Assembly: GCA_934254825.1 (NCBI GenBank)
Contig: CAKQMB010000006.1
Location: 62,001-126,000, forward strand
Length of the DNA stretch: 64,000 nucleotides
From: an uncultured Clostridia bacterium
Lineage (GTDB): Bacteria; Bacillota; Clostridia; Christensenellales; Borkfalkiaceae
Direction: 5' to 3'
Numbering within the stretch: the stretch's first letter is position 1; every line of letters starts with the position of its first letter. Of the stretch, positions 34,643-43,038 are shown piece after piece. The translations under genes were made by a program, and so were the position numbers. The notes beneath the pieces were generated by a model. That model had not been told where the DNA came from, ran no database searches, and was given only the letters and a program-made list of their open reading frames with translations.

Positions 34643-35318
34643 TTTCGTCCTCCAACATATAGCCGACGTTTCTGACTACCTTTATGTTTACTTTCGAGTC
34701 GAGTTTTTTGAGCTTTTTTCTCAAATACGAAATGTACGTCCACACGACGTTTATTTCGGTCTCGCTGTCGAACCCCCATATCCGATCCATAAGTTTTTCG
34801 GGCGAAAAAACAGTGGACGGGCTGAGCATAAACGCTTCCATAATCTGAAATTCCTTGGAAGTGAGCGGCAAAGAGCCTTTCGGGGTCGACAACTCGAAGC
34901 GGTCTCTGTCAAGCGACAGATCGTGAAAACGCAGGGTGTTGTCCTTAACTTCGCCCGATCTTCTCGTTATCGAACGAATTCTCGCAAGCAGTTCTTCGCT
35001 CGCGAAAGGTTTGGTGAGATAATCGTCCGCGCCGAGGTCGAGTCCTTTCACTTTGTCGTCGATTTCGGTTTTTGCCGTTAAAATAAGCACGGGAACGGAT
35101 TTACCTTTCTCCCTTAATTCTTTAAGTACGGTAAGCCCGTCCTTTTTCGGCATCATTATGTCGAGAATAACCGCGTCGTATGCGGCTTCGTCCGAAAGAA
35201 TATAATCGAGCGCGTCTTCGCCGTTGTAAACGGCGTCCACGGAGTAGTTATTTCGTTTTAAAATCGCCGTAAGCGCGTTGGAAAGCGGCTTTTCGTCTTC
35301 GCATAAAAGCAGTTTCAT
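34635..35318 (-). CDS. OmpR-family response regulator
   Basis: 227 residues. Receiver domain with acidic pocket (LCEDEKPL), phospho-acceptor Asp in VILDIMMPKKDG, switch Thr (LTAKTE) and Lys (DYLTKPFA); then a winged-helix DNA-binding domain from about residue 130. AAAAGGAG precedes the ATG. Works with the overlapping kinase gene downstream. Confidence 0.93.
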   Translation of the reverse strand: MKLLLCEDEKPLSNALTAILKRNNYSVDAVYNGEDALDYILSDEAAYDAVILDIMMPKKDGLTVLKELREKGKSVPVLILTAKTEIDDKVKGLDLGADDYLTKPFASEELLARIRSITRRSGEVKDNTLRFHDLSLDRDRFELSTPKGSLPLTSKEFQIMEAFMLSPSTVFSPEKLMDRIWGFDSETEINVVWTYISYLRKKLKKLDSKVNIKVVRNVGYMLEDENA

Positions 35319-35389
35319 TTTTTCTCCTTTTAATTTCGCTCTTTTATATAAAGCGCCTTAATTATATCTTGCCAACCTTAATCGAAATT

Positions 35390-35424
35390 TAAAAAACGCG
35401 GAAAACCCCTTGATTTTCCGCGCG
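35390..35424 (-). terminator. Terminator after the DUF1508 gene
   Basis: CGCGGAAAA...TTTTCCGCG stem followed on the minus strand by TTTTTTAAATTT. Confidence 0.75.
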
Positions 35425-35435
35425 TAATTTAATGT

Positions 35436-36995
35436 TTATTGATTTTCGGCAAGCTTTGCGGTCTTTAAGAAACTTCTTACGCTTTCGATCGCGCTCTGGC
35501 ACGCGGAAAGTTGAGAGTAAGTTTCGCCGATGCAAAGCGTAAGCTTATGGTCGTTTCTGAGCTTGAAGAAATATCTGCCCTTTTTATCGCTGTCGATAAT
35601 AAAGTTGCCCGCTTCTGCGTTTTTAGTGATATTGTCGATAGCTTCTTTTGCCGAAGCGTAAGAGGTGTAGGACTCGCTGCTTAAAAGAAGTTCGCCGTTG
35701 GAAGCGCGGAGCTGAGCCATAAATTCGTCGTCGATAGGCGTGATAACCCATTTGCCGCTGTATTTCTTGGTTTGCGAGTCTTTTTCGGGGGCGGGAACGT
35801 AGTTTATTATCGTGATATCTTTTTCCACAACGTCCGAAACGGGCGAGTCGACGAATTTTTTAACCGACTCGATCGATTTCAGGCACGCCGATTTGTTCGG
35901 GTACGTTTCGCCTACACATAAAAATCTGTTCTGACTCGTTTTAAGTTTGAAATAGTAATTTTTCTTTTTGTCGCGGTAATAAGTGAAATTCTCGCTTATA
36001 GCGGCGTTTTTCTGTATCGTTCCGATGCCTTTTTTCGCGCCGTCGGGGGTGGAGTAGGTCTCGCTCGTGAGCATAAGCTCTTTGTTGTTGGCGTAAAGAT
36101 AAGCGACGAATTCGCCCTCGCCTTTTTCCTTGATCACCCATTTGCCTACCGCTTTTTTCAAAGGCGCATTAGCGGGCGCGGGTGCTTTTTCGAGAGCTTT
36201 TTCCGCAAATTTCTCCGCGAATTTCACGCTTGATTTGCTCGCTTTTTTTTCGGGTTTGCTTTCGGCTTTTTTTACTGCCATTTCGTTTTCCTCCTCGTTT
36301 TCCGTGATTTTTGCGGCGTTTTCGTCCGCGATATCGTCAATTTTAAGTTGACGGATTTCGGTTCGGGCAAGTTCGTTTTTCTGCTCGCTTTCGGGTTTTT
36401 CGTTTGCGGATTGCTGTTTGTTTTCAAGTATTTCGTTTGCGGATTGTTGTTCGCTTTCGGCTTTTTTGTCCGCCGATTTTTGTTCGCTTACGTCCCTTTC
36501 GCTTCTTTCGATCCTTTCGCCTCTTTCGCCGACGAAAATCTTACGGTCTTTCGCATTGTTTTTCCGCGATTTATCCGCTTTTTTCGGTTTTTCGTCCTTT
36601 TGCGCGCGCTTGGAGTTCGTTTCCGTCGCCGCTTCTTCGGGCGTCGGCTCCTTAACTTCCTTGTTTTCTTTGACTTCTTCTTTAACTTCTTTCGCTTCGT
36701 TTTTAAGCGGCGGAAGTTCCGTCCTTAAAACCCCGAAGTAGCCTTTTTCGCCTTTGAGCCAGTCCATTTCGGTTTTTTCGAACTCGGGGCGTTGTCCGTC
36801 TCCGAAACTGACGTCCTCGCGGTCGTCGTTTTCGATGGGAACTTCTTCGAGCATTTTGGCGTACTCGGCGTCCCGCTTGATCCGCGCGTTTTTCGCCGAT
36901 ATCGAAACGAAAACGATAACGATTGCGATTATCGCGGCGGCGGCAACGCATACGATGATAATGTTGTCCGCCAGAAATTTTAATAGTGCTTCCAC
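35436..36995 (-). CDS. Membrane-anchored protein with two DUF1508 (YegP-like) domains
   Basis: 519 residues, starting at GTG with AAAGGAG six bases before it. One membrane helix at residues 10-32, then ~230 residues of highly charged Glu/Lys/Ala/Gln-rich linker with SANE-type repeats, then two ~95-residue DUF1508 units. Each has GKWVI, ETY(S/P) and CxGETYxxxxAC...SIESV(K/R). DUF1508 is a small alpha/beta domain of unknown function, usually found free in the cytoplasm (YegP). Here it is tethered by a long flexible arm. Within the linker is a second perfect ribosome site and ATG (see findings). Its promoter matches consensus exactly. Confidence 0.82.
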   Translation of the reverse strand: MEALLKFLADNIIIVCVAAAAIIAIVIVFVSISAKNARIKRDAEYAKMLEEVPIENDDREDVSFGDGQRPEFEKTEMDWLKGEKGYFGVLRTELPPLKNEAKEVKEEVKENKEVKEPTPEEAATETNSKRAQKDEKPKKADKSRKNNAKDRKIFVGERGERIERSERDVSEQKSADKKAESEQQSANEILENKQQSANEKPESEQKNELARTEIRQLKIDDIADENAAKITENEEENEMAVKKAESKPEKKASKSSVKFAEKFAEKALEKAPAPANAPLKKAVGKWVIKEKGEGEFVAYLYANNKELMLTSETYSTPDGAKKGIGTIQKNAAISENFTYYRDKKKNYYFKLKTSQNRFLCVGETYPNKSACLKSIESVKKFVDSPVSDVVEKDITIINYVPAPEKDSQTKKYSGKWVITPIDDEFMAQLRASNGELLLSSESYTSYASAKEAIDNITKNAEAGNFIIDSDKKGRYFFKLRNDHKLTLCIGETYSQLSACQSAIESVRSFLKTAKLAENQ

Positions 36996-37078
36996 AAATA
37001 CTCCTTTAAATATAGATACGTCGCGTTTTTTGTAAGGCGACCTTTCGTTTCGGGCTATTTTTCACCCGTTTCGTGCTT

Positions 37079-37107
37079 ATTATACAACTATTTTTCTTTG
37101 CTGTCAA
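37079..37107 (-). promoter_or_regulatory. Consensus sigma-A promoter for the DUF1508 gene
   Basis: On the minus strand TTGACA, 17 bases, TATAAT: full consensus in both boxes. Confidence 0.85.
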
Positions 37108-37132
37108 GATTATTGCCGCAAGCCCGATTTTG

Positions 37133-37161
37133 TTGCCGAAATTTAAGAAATATGTTACAAT
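37133..37161 (+). promoter_or_regulatory. Promoter for the exonuclease gene
   Basis: TTGCCG, 17 bases, TACAAT, about 50 bp before the start codon. It is divergent from the preceding promoter. Confidence 0.6.
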
Positions 37162-37213
37162 ATAAGGACAAAACGTAAGGGACGACGGGAGTCCCCGCAA
37201 CGCGGTGATATTT

Positions 37214-37828
37214 ATGATACTTTTTTTCGATACCGAAACAACGGGGCTTATCCCCGGGCGGATAATACAACTTTCTTATATAATGCAGAGCGAAACGGAA
37301 ACGATTGCCAAAAATTTCTTTTTCGCAGTTTCTTATATCGAGCCGTCGGCGGTCGCCGTTCACGGCTTTACGCCCGAAAAACTCGCCGTTTTGTCGAACG
37401 GGCATACTTTTTCGACCGATACGGAAGAAATTTACGACGATTTTTCGTCCGCCGATCTTATCGTCGCGCATAACGTGAAGTTCGATATCGGCTTTATGAT
37501 CGCGGAATTCTGTTATCAGGACAGGCGTTTCCGTTACAGACAGGAATTCGATACGATGAAGTTTTTCACCGAAATAATGAAGCTTCCCCGCGAAAACCAT
37601 AAAGGCTACAAATATCCCAAGCTTTCCGAACTTGTGGAATTCCTCGACCTTTATCCTTACGACGTCACGAGAAAAACGGACGAACTCTTTTCGATAAATT
37701 CCGTCGGCGGACACGACGCGAGATACGATACCGCCGCGCTTTATCTCGCTTTTAACGAGGGCGCGAGAAGATACGCCGAGCTTGACGAGATAAAACAAAA
37801 ATACCTTGTCGGCGAACCCCGCGAGTAA
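37214..37828 (+). CDS. DEDDh-type 3'-5' exonuclease (DnaQ-like)
   Basis: 204 residues starting MILFFDTETTG; a GTG three codons earlier is an alternative. The DEDDh residues are visible: FDTET (Asp, Glu), HNVKFDIGFM (Asp), and HDARYDTAALY (His, Asp). Single-domain enzymes of this type proofread or trim nucleic acids; the length suggests a stand-alone exonuclease rather than part of PolC. No partner gene. A downstream copy of the 14-bp repeat belongs to the convergent neighbour. Confidence 0.85.
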   Translation: MILFFDTETTGLIPGRIIQLSYIMQSETETIAKNFFFAVSYIEPSAVAVHGFTPEKLAVLSNGHTFSTDTEEIYDDFSSADLIVAHNVKFDIGFMIAEFCYQDRRFRYRQEFDTMKFFTEIMKLPRENHKGYKYPKLSELVEFLDLYPYDVTRKTDELFSINSVGGHDARYDTAALYLAFNEGARRYAELDEIKQKYLVGEPRE

Positions 37829-37884
37829 ACGCGGGAAGAAAAATCGCGGCTTTCAAAACGTTGCGATTAAAGATAAAATACGCC

Positions 37885-37900
37885 GATAATCGACTTATAG
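37885..37900 (-). repeat. Short dispersed repeat after the DUF308 gene
   Basis: Exact GATAATCGACTTATAG on the + strand; on the minus strand it lies ~70 bp after the DUF308 stop. Confidence 0.8.
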
Positions 37901-37968
37901 CCTGATTTTTTGCCAAAATAAAAGCTTCCTCGCAGGTTTCGCGAAGAAGCTTTTTCATTTGTTTTAAA

Positions 37969-38469
37969 TTAAACGAGTTTTTTACCGAAGAACATAAACA
38001 CGCCGTCGATTATCATCAGAACGCCGATAACGATAAGGAACGTGTCCACCATCTGCCATTTGGAAACGATGAGTAAAACGCCGATGACTATGGTGAATAC
38101 AGCCGCAAGGAGGGCAATCACGTTGATTTTCGAAAATCTGAGACAGGCGATAAGTTCGATAACGCCTTTCGCGGCAAGGATTATGCCGATCACGAGAAGG
38201 ATTATTTCGAGGAATAAAAATCCGCCTAAGATAATGAGCGCGCCGATCGCCGCGGTTACCACGCCGTAAACAAGATCGCCCTTCAAAATCGCGAGGACGC
38301 CGATTACGATTGCGATGATGCCGACTACGAGCATTGCGTATTTAAGAAGCTCCGTTCTGAAAATGCAGAGCATTGCGCCGAGTACGATGTAGATAAGCGA
38401 GGAAATAAGAAGGTTCTTATCTTCCGAGGAACGTACTCTTTTAACTTTTGTTTTTTCGTTTTTTGCCAT
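37969..38469 (-). CDS. DUF308 (HdeD-like) membrane protein
   Basis: 166 residues starting MAKNEKTKVK, chosen for AAAAGGAG just upstream; longer starts lack a site. Six short hydrophobic segments in three pairs, each pair of the form (V/I)xGxxxIxxG, as in DUF308/HdeD proteins, which in enterobacteria relate to acid stress. Basic cytoplasmic N-terminus. Function here unknown. Confidence 0.75.
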   Translation of the reverse strand: MAKNEKTKVKRVRSSEDKNLLISSLIYIVLGAMLCIFRTELLKYAMLVVGIIAIVIGVLAILKGDLVYGVVTAAIGALIILGGFLFLEIILLVIGIILAAKGVIELIACLRFSKINVIALLAAVFTIVIGVLLIVSKWQMVDTFLIVIGVLMIIDGVFMFFGKKLV

Positions 38470-38546
38470 TGTGTTTCTCCTTTTCGCCTTTTTCCGCGCA
38501 AAAATATCCGAACGCGGAAACAAGCAAATATTTTTTTTAAGATTTT

Positions 38547-39473
38547 TTATTTCAAAAAGCCTTCGACTATTTTTTCTTCGGCTTCTTTTTCCGTGAGTCC
38601 CAGCGAGGTGAGCTTTATGAGCTGTTCGCCCGCGATTTTGCCTATCGCCGCTTCGTGGATAAGGCTTGCGTCGATATTGTTTGCGTTAAGTTCGGGTTTT
38701 GCCGTAACGGTTCCGTTATCCATGATTATCGCGTCGCATTCGGTATGTCCGGAGCATTTGTTGTTGCCGTCCATACACGAAACGTATTTCTGATGCGAGT
38801 CGTCTTTGGCGATAGACCTCGAAATGACGTGCGCGCCCGAGTTTTTGCCGTTTAACGCGACGCGGAAGTTTGTTTCGGCATACTGCTTGCCGTGGGTCAT
38901 TATCTTTTCGTGAATGATAAGCGTGGCGTTGTCTTTCAGAACGGCTTCGGTTTTTCTTATCGCGGAGTCCACGCCCTTTATCTGAGCCGTTTCCATAGTC
39001 ATCGAACCGCCTTCGTCTATCTCGACGAGAGTGGTGGGGTTCAAAATTCTTTCGCCCGAGCCGTCTCCCTCGCCGTAATGCTTTTCGATATATAAAACTT
39101 TGGCGTTTTTACCGATATGGAAGGAGTGAATTCCGTCGTGTTCGCTTTTGTCTTTTCCGCCGTTATGAATTCCGCACCCCGCGACGATAGTCACGTCCGC
39201 GCCGTCCGCAACGTAAAAATCGTTGTAAACGAGGTCGTTCAAGCCCGTTTCGGTAAGAATTACGGGAATATCGACCCTTTCGCCTTTGGTTTCGGACTTA
39301 ATGTATATATCTATGCCGGGTTTGTCGGTCTTGGTCACGATATCGATATGCGCCGTTGTCTTACGCCCCGCGAGCTTTCCGTTTTCGCGGACGTTATAAG
39401 CTCCCGTAGGGATATCTTCGAGCCCCGCGACTTCTTTGAGAAGATTTCTTTCTATTCCGCCGAGTTCCATCAT
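38547..39473 (-). CDS. sufB: SufB/SufD-family Fe-S scaffold protein
   Basis: 308 residues, shorter than classic SufB (~470) and lacking its N-terminal part. The SufBD beta-helix core is clear: GCGIHNGG, HxGKNAKVLYIEKHYGEG, SRSIAKDDSHQKYVSCMDGN, SGHTECDAIIMDNGTV, PELNANNIDASLIHEAAIGKI. The first ATG overlaps the sufC stop as ATGA; the next codon is also ATG. With SufC it forms a two-gene minimal system as in many anaerobes. No cysteine desulfurase gene is in view. Confidence 0.88.
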   Translation of the reverse strand: MMELGGIERNLLKEVAGLEDIPTGAYNVRENGKLAGRKTTAHIDIVTKTDKPGIDIYIKSETKGERVDIPVILTETGLNDLVYNDFYVADGADVTIVAGCGIHNGGKDKSEHDGIHSFHIGKNAKVLYIEKHYGEGDGSGERILNPTTLVEIDEGGSMTMETAQIKGVDSAIRKTEAVLKDNATLIIHEKIMTHGKQYAETNFRVALNGKNSGAHVISRSIAKDDSHQKYVSCMDGNNKCSGHTECDAIIMDNGTVTAKPELNANNIDASLIHEAAIGKIAGEQLIKLTSLGLTEKEAEEKIVEGFLK

Positions 39474-40204
39474 AACGCCTCCTTGGATTTGTTCTGTAAA
39501 ACGTTGCAGGCGGAATTTACGTTCAGAAGTTCGGGCAAAACGTCTTCGCCCTTGCCGTCTTTCGCGATTTTTCCGTCGGAAATAACCACTATTCTGTCCG
39601 CGATCGATAAAATTCTCTCCTGGTGCGAGATAATGAGAAGAGACTCCGAAGTTTTTGCCGCAAGATTTTCGAAAACCTTGATGAGGCTGTTGAAACTCCA
39701 TAAGTCTATTCCCGCTTCGGGTTCGTCGAATATCGTGAACTTGCTTTTTCTCGCAAGCGTTACGGCGATTTCGATACGTTTGAGTTCTCCGCCCGAAAGG
39801 CTGGAATTGATTTCTCTGTTCACATATTCTCTCGCGCAAAGTCCCACTTCGGAAAGATAAGAACAAATTTCCGAAACCGAAAGTTTTTTGCCGCTCGCGA
39901 TTTCGATCAGATCGGTAACGGTGATGCCTTTGAATTTAACGGGCTGCTGAAACGCGAACGCTATTCCCGCCCGCGCGCGGTCGGTAACGGAAAGATCGGT
40001 CACGTCTTTTCCGTCGAATATGATCTTGCCGCTCGTGGGTTTCAGAATGCCCATGATAAGCTTCGCGAGCGTGGATTTGCCACCGCCGTTCGGACCCGTG
40101 AAAGCGATGAATTTTTCGCTTAAATCAAGGCTCACGTCTTTTATGATTTCTTTTTTAACTCCGTTGTTTTCCGCGGAGTAACAAACGTTTTTCAATTCGA
40201 GCAT
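39470..40204 (-). CDS. sufC: SufC Fe-S assembly ATPase
   Basis: 244 residues starting MLELKNVCYSAE, with GAGGAG seven bases before the ATG. Walker A GPNGGGKSTLAK, signature LSGGELKRIEIAV, Walker B FTIFDEPEAGID with the SufC-type Glu-Ala-Gly sequence. It powers conformational change in the SufB/D-like scaffold encoded directly downstream. The promoter is near consensus and sits beside a MITE-like insertion. Confidence 0.93.
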   Translation of the reverse strand: MLELKNVCYSAENNGVKKEIIKDVSLDLSEKFIAFTGPNGGGKSTLAKLIMGILKPTSGKIIFDGKDVTDLSVTDRARAGIAFAFQQPVKFKGITVTDLIEIASGKKLSVSEICSYLSEVGLCAREYVNREINSSLSGGELKRIEIAVTLARKSKFTIFDEPEAGIDLWSFNSLIKVFENLAAKTSESLLIISHQERILSIADRIVVISDGKIAKDGKGEDVLPELLNVNSACNVLQNKSKEAL

Positions 40205-40270
40205 AAATTCTCCTCGACGCAAAAACAATAATAACACGAACCGTGGTATTACGGTTTTGTTTTCCGCCTG

Positions 40271-40300
40271 AATTATACCACTTGCAATAAAAAAAAGTCA
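40271..40300 (-). promoter_or_regulatory. sufCB promoter
   Basis: On the minus strand TTGACT, 18 bases, TATAAT. The MITE-like element begins only four or five bases upstream of the -35 box. Confidence 0.8.
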
Positions 40301-40303
40301 ACC

Positions 40304-40861
40304 GATTGCCGAGAGAGATTTGAACCACATTAAGTTTTAACGGCGCAAAATTTGCAAAATCGGCGTTAAACTCACTTATAATACGGTAAGTATGATTGCG
40401 TTCGTTTGCCTTGATTTTTCTAAATTTATCGCCGGCAGCCACAGGTGATTGCATTTAAACCCGGTCTCACGGCGTGTTTTTGACTAATACGTCGTTCCGC
40501 TCGTGTGTTATACGTTAAGTATTAACGCGCTCGCGTGCCTTGTCTTAGTCTAAAAACACGCCGTGAGACTTGCCCCAACCCAAACGGCAATATTTTCGAT
40601 GATTTGGGGAAAAGGCGAACGCAGGTGTACTTTCGTACTACAAGAGAGAATTTGCCTCAAAGCGCGAAAATAGTGCCGTTTGGGCGAGTTAAAAGGCAAT
40701 CACCTGTGGCTAAATGCTACGCACCTTAAAGCAGTATTTTTTAGGCGGTTGTGACGAAGATTTGCGTAGACGTACCGGGCGTACTTCAAGCAAAGATTTG
40801 CCGCAACAGGCAAAAAAGACGGCTTTAAGGCTTGATGGGGTTCGAATTTCTCTCGGCTAGG
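40304..40861. mobile_element. MITE-like element, family 1, interrupted by a family 2 element
   Basis: The outer ~280 bp match the copy at 6.1-6.37 kb on both sides of an insertion: TTGCCGAGAGAGATTTGAACC at the left and GGTTCGAATTTCTCTCGGCTA at the right. The left ends agree through TTTATCGCCG, then the inserted element begins; the match resumes at AAATGC-ACGCACCTTAAAG. It has no coding capacity. It fills the gap between sufC and mntP. Confidence 0.8.
40439..40709. mobile_element. MITE-like element, family 2, nested inside family 1
   Basis: 271 bp with perfect 14-bp ends CCACAGGTGATTGC and GCAATCACCTGTGG. A second inverted pair lies further in (GTCTCACGGCGTGTTTTT and AAAAACACGCCGTGAGAC), so the left half folds into a long hairpin. 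Includes GTACTTTCGTACTACAAG, related to the core of the other two families. A mini copy of the ends is at 6.04 kb. Confidence 0.8.
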
Positions 40862-40897
40862 TTGACTTTAATATAAAGGATTTCGGTCGTAAAAAGG

Positions 40898-41476
40898 TTA
40901 CAATATGCCTTTAAGGAAGATTTCGAGACCTATAACGATAAGAATAACGCCGCCTAAAATGCCCGCTTTTCCCGCAAGTTTCGTGCCGAATTTTCTGCCG
41001 AGGAAAAGCCCGGTAAGACATATCGCAAGCGTGACCGCGGCGATAACCGCGGAAGCCACGAGAGCTTCGGTCACGGCGTATTCGGCGATGGTGAAGCCGA
41101 CGGAAAGCGCGTCTATGGAAGTCGCCACGCCCTGAACGAAAAGTTGCCAGAGCGTTACTTTTATCGCGGGTTCGTCGTCGTTTTTATGCTTTATTCCGTC
41201 GATAAGCATTTTACCGCCGATAAACAAGAGGAGAATAAGCGCGATATAAGGTATCGCTTTTTCGAACGTTTTGAATTTTTCCGCCGCGAAATGTACGCAC
41301 AGCCAGCCTATCATCGGCATTAAGAACTGGAAAAACGCGAACGTCCCCGAGACGAGTATTCTTTTGCCGCGTTTCATTTCGGGTTCGGCAAGTCCGTTGG
41401 CGAGAGACACCGAAAACGCGTCCATCGCAAGCCCCACGCCTAAAAGCGCGCTGTTGAAGAAAAACAAAAAGTCCAT
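40898..41476 (-). CDS. mntP: Manganese efflux pump MntP
   Basis: 192 residues starting MDFLFFFNSALLG; the longer ORF upstream of this ATG runs through the riboswitch terminator and is not translated. Two repeats of three membrane helices with conserved acidic motifs (AMDAFSVSLANGL and SIDALSVGFTIAEYAV), as in MntP (DUF204). Exports excess Mn2+. The leader contains a yybP-ykoY manganese riboswitch, which supports the assignment. Confidence 0.93.
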   Translation of the reverse strand: MDFLFFFNSALLGVGLAMDAFSVSLANGLAEPEMKRGKRILVSGTFAFFQFLMPMIGWLCVHFAAEKFKTFEKAIPYIALILLLFIGGKMLIDGIKHKNDDEPAIKVTLWQLFVQGVATSIDALSVGFTIAEYAVTEALVASAVIAAVTLAICLTGLFLGRKFGTKLAGKAGILGGVILIVIGLEIFLKGIL

Positions 41477-41502
41477 AAAAAAACCTCGCTTTCGTCGCGA
41501 GG
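41477..41502 (-). terminator. Riboswitch terminator that also covers the mntP ribosome site
   Basis: CCTCGC-loop-GCGAGG followed by seven T, ending at the mntP ATG. The 3' arm GCGAGG is also the ribosome site, so the same hairpin can stop transcription and hide the start. Confidence 0.7.
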
Positions 41503-41621
41503 GTCTTTGCCTTAAAATATACGGGAGAGACCTTCGCACACAATAATAAACGCTTTTGAACCCGAAGTTTCCGATAGATCTTTATCTGTCGGACGCGAAT
41601 TCGCGTAAGCGTTTTATCTGC

Positions 41622-41753
41622 ACTTTAGTCTCGTAAATTAAAGCAAGCCAGGTCGAACGAAGTTGAAACCCGTCCGAGCGGTGTGTTGACTTGCTGCGCC
41701 GTTTTCGTTTTTTATCCGAAAAACCGAACGACGACGCTTACTACTCCCTATCG
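41622..41753 (-). ncRNA. yybP-ykoY manganese riboswitch, mntP leader
   Basis: Minus strand begins AGGGAGTAGTAAGCGTC, then GCAAGTCAACA...CCTGGCTTGC, and closes with ACGAGACTAAAG, matching the conserved L1 (GGGAGUAG) and L3 (GAGAC) loops and the helix between them in the family. It starts right at the predicted transcription start, and mntP is the classic target of this Mn2+-sensing RNA. Confidence 0.82.
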
Positions 41754-41761
41754 TCCGATAT

Positions 41762-41790
41762 ATTCTATCACATTGAAATTCCGTTGTCAA
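41762..41790 (-). promoter_or_regulatory. mntP promoter
   Basis: On the minus strand TTGACA, 17 bases, TAGAAT. Confidence 0.8.
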
Positions 41791-41812
41791 CCGAAATGAC
41801 GGTTAAAATTAT

Positions 41813-41856
41813 CAAAGAAAAAACAGCCGAACGAACATGCTCAATTCGGCTGTTTG
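41813..41856 (-). terminator. Terminator of the araC-like gene
   Basis: AAACAGCCGAA...TTCGGCTGTTT stem followed on the minus strand by T-rich sequence, just upstream of the mntP promoter. Confidence 0.8.
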
Positions 41857-41872
41857 ATGTCAAAAAGTCGCG

Positions 41873-41887
41873 TTAATCGACTTATAG
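41873..41887 (-). repeat. Short dispersed repeat after the araC-like gene
   Basis: TTAATCGACTTATAG; on the minus strand it begins seven bases after the araC-like stop. Confidence 0.8.
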
Positions 41888-41893
41888 GCGGGT

Positions 41894-42769
41894 TTATTGG
41901 CTTGAAGAAGCGGTTTTTCTGAATTGAAGAGGGGTTGTTCCGACGGTTTTTTTGAAAATGCGGCTGTAATAACTCGGATCGTCGAAGCCGAGACTTTCGG
42001 CGATAGCGGCAACGGAAAGGTCGGTCGATAGAAGCATTTTTTTGGACTCGTCGAGTTTTTTGTCGAGAATATATTTGCCTATGCTCACGCCCTGAAACCT
42101 CGTGAAAAGATGAGAGAGGTAATATTTGCTCGTGTAGCATTTTTCGGCAACCTCGTCCAGGGTGAGTTTGCGCTTGAAATTTTCGTCTATGTAAGCGAGG
42201 ACGGTTTCTATCGTCATGCTTTTGTCGAGCAGAGCCGAGGCGTTTTCGGTACGGTTTATCAGCCTGAAAATGTACATAATGAGCGTTCTCGAAATGTTCT
42301 GGCAAATCTCCATATAAAAACGTTCTTTAAGTTCGAACTCGGTGATAAGCGCGGTGAAATAACGGTGGAAAACGTCGTACATTTCCTCGGTGTGGAAAAT
42401 CGGTCCGTAAGACTCGGGCAGAAGACTGTTCGGCGGAAGATTTGTTATTTCGAGCTTGTCGTAAGCGATGAAAAGGATTTCCATAGGGTCTTTTTCGTTG
42501 CTTTTCTCGTAATGCGTAACGCCGTTGTTGTAAATAAGCAGATCGCCTTTTTTAACGGAATAGCTTTTGTTGTCGACGGTTATTTTCCCCTTGCCGTCCG
42601 TGACGAAAATGATTTCGAGAAACTCGTGAGAATGAGGTTCTTCCGCCCAGCCGCCGTGCTTGTCGAGCGAGCCGACGTATAAAAGGCGGGGCTTTAACTT
42701 GAAAGAATAGTGGTTTTCGAGCAGGTGGTGCTGCCGTTCGTCGCTGTCGTATCTGTGCGTTATTACCAT
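41894..42769 (-). CDS. AraC-family regulator with cupin sensor domain
   Basis: 291 residues from MVITHRYDSDE, chosen for AAGGGA upstream; in-frame Mets 16 and 30 codons earlier lack a site. N-terminal cupin-like sugar-sensing domain (EEPHSHEFLEIIFVTDGKG, KKGDLLIYNNGVTHYE), then two helix-turn-helix motifs (LTLDEVAEKCYTSKYYLSHL and VAAIAESLGFDDPSYYSRIF). It is divergent from a sugar ABC importer and probably controls it in response to the imported sugar. A copy of the 14-bp repeat follows the stop. Confidence 0.88.
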   Translation of the reverse strand: MVITHRYDSDERQHHLLENHYSFKLKPRLLYVGSLDKHGGWAEEPHSHEFLEIIFVTDGKGKITVDNKSYSVKKGDLLIYNNGVTHYEKSNEKDPMEILFIAYDKLEITNLPPNSLLPESYGPIFHTEEMYDVFHRYFTALITEFELKERFYMEICQNISRTLIMYIFRLINRTENASALLDKSMTIETVLAYIDENFKRKLTLDEVAEKCYTSKYYLSHLFTRFQGVSIGKYILDKKLDESKKMLLSTDLSVAAIAESLGFDDPSYYSRIFKKTVGTTPLQFRKTASSSQ

Positions 42770-42971
42770 ATTTTCCCTTGCCGCAAAATTCGCTCCCCGC
42801 GTTTTTTGCGTTTTCATATATTTCGCGGATATAATAACATTATTTAAAAAGAAAATCAATACTTATCACAAAAATTTCCCGTAAAAATTTTAAATTTTCT
42901 TTTTTCCGTTCCGCCGCGGAAAACCCGAAAAACAGGATTTTGTTGCTCTCGGAATTCGGCAAGTAAATGTC

Positions 42972-43000
42972 TTGAAATTCGCAAAAAAGGGTGCGATAAT
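42972..43000 (+). promoter_or_regulatory. Promoter of the sugar ABC importer operon
   Basis: TTGAAA, 17 bases, GATAAT on the + strand in the gap between the AraC regulator and the importer. Confidence 0.55.
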
Positions 43001-43038
43001 GAAAACGGCGACGGGGAAAGAGACCCTTTCGGGGGTGG

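Noticed and set aside
38547..39866. 439-codon ORF extending the SufB-like gene upstream
   Set aside because: The extra part is antisense-frame sequence over sufC; the ATGA overlap with the sufC stop and AGGAGG mark the true start.
41477..41539. N-terminal extension of mntP by 21 codons
   Set aside because: It would translate through the riboswitch expression platform and terminator; the ATG directly after the hairpin matches the normal MntP N-terminus.
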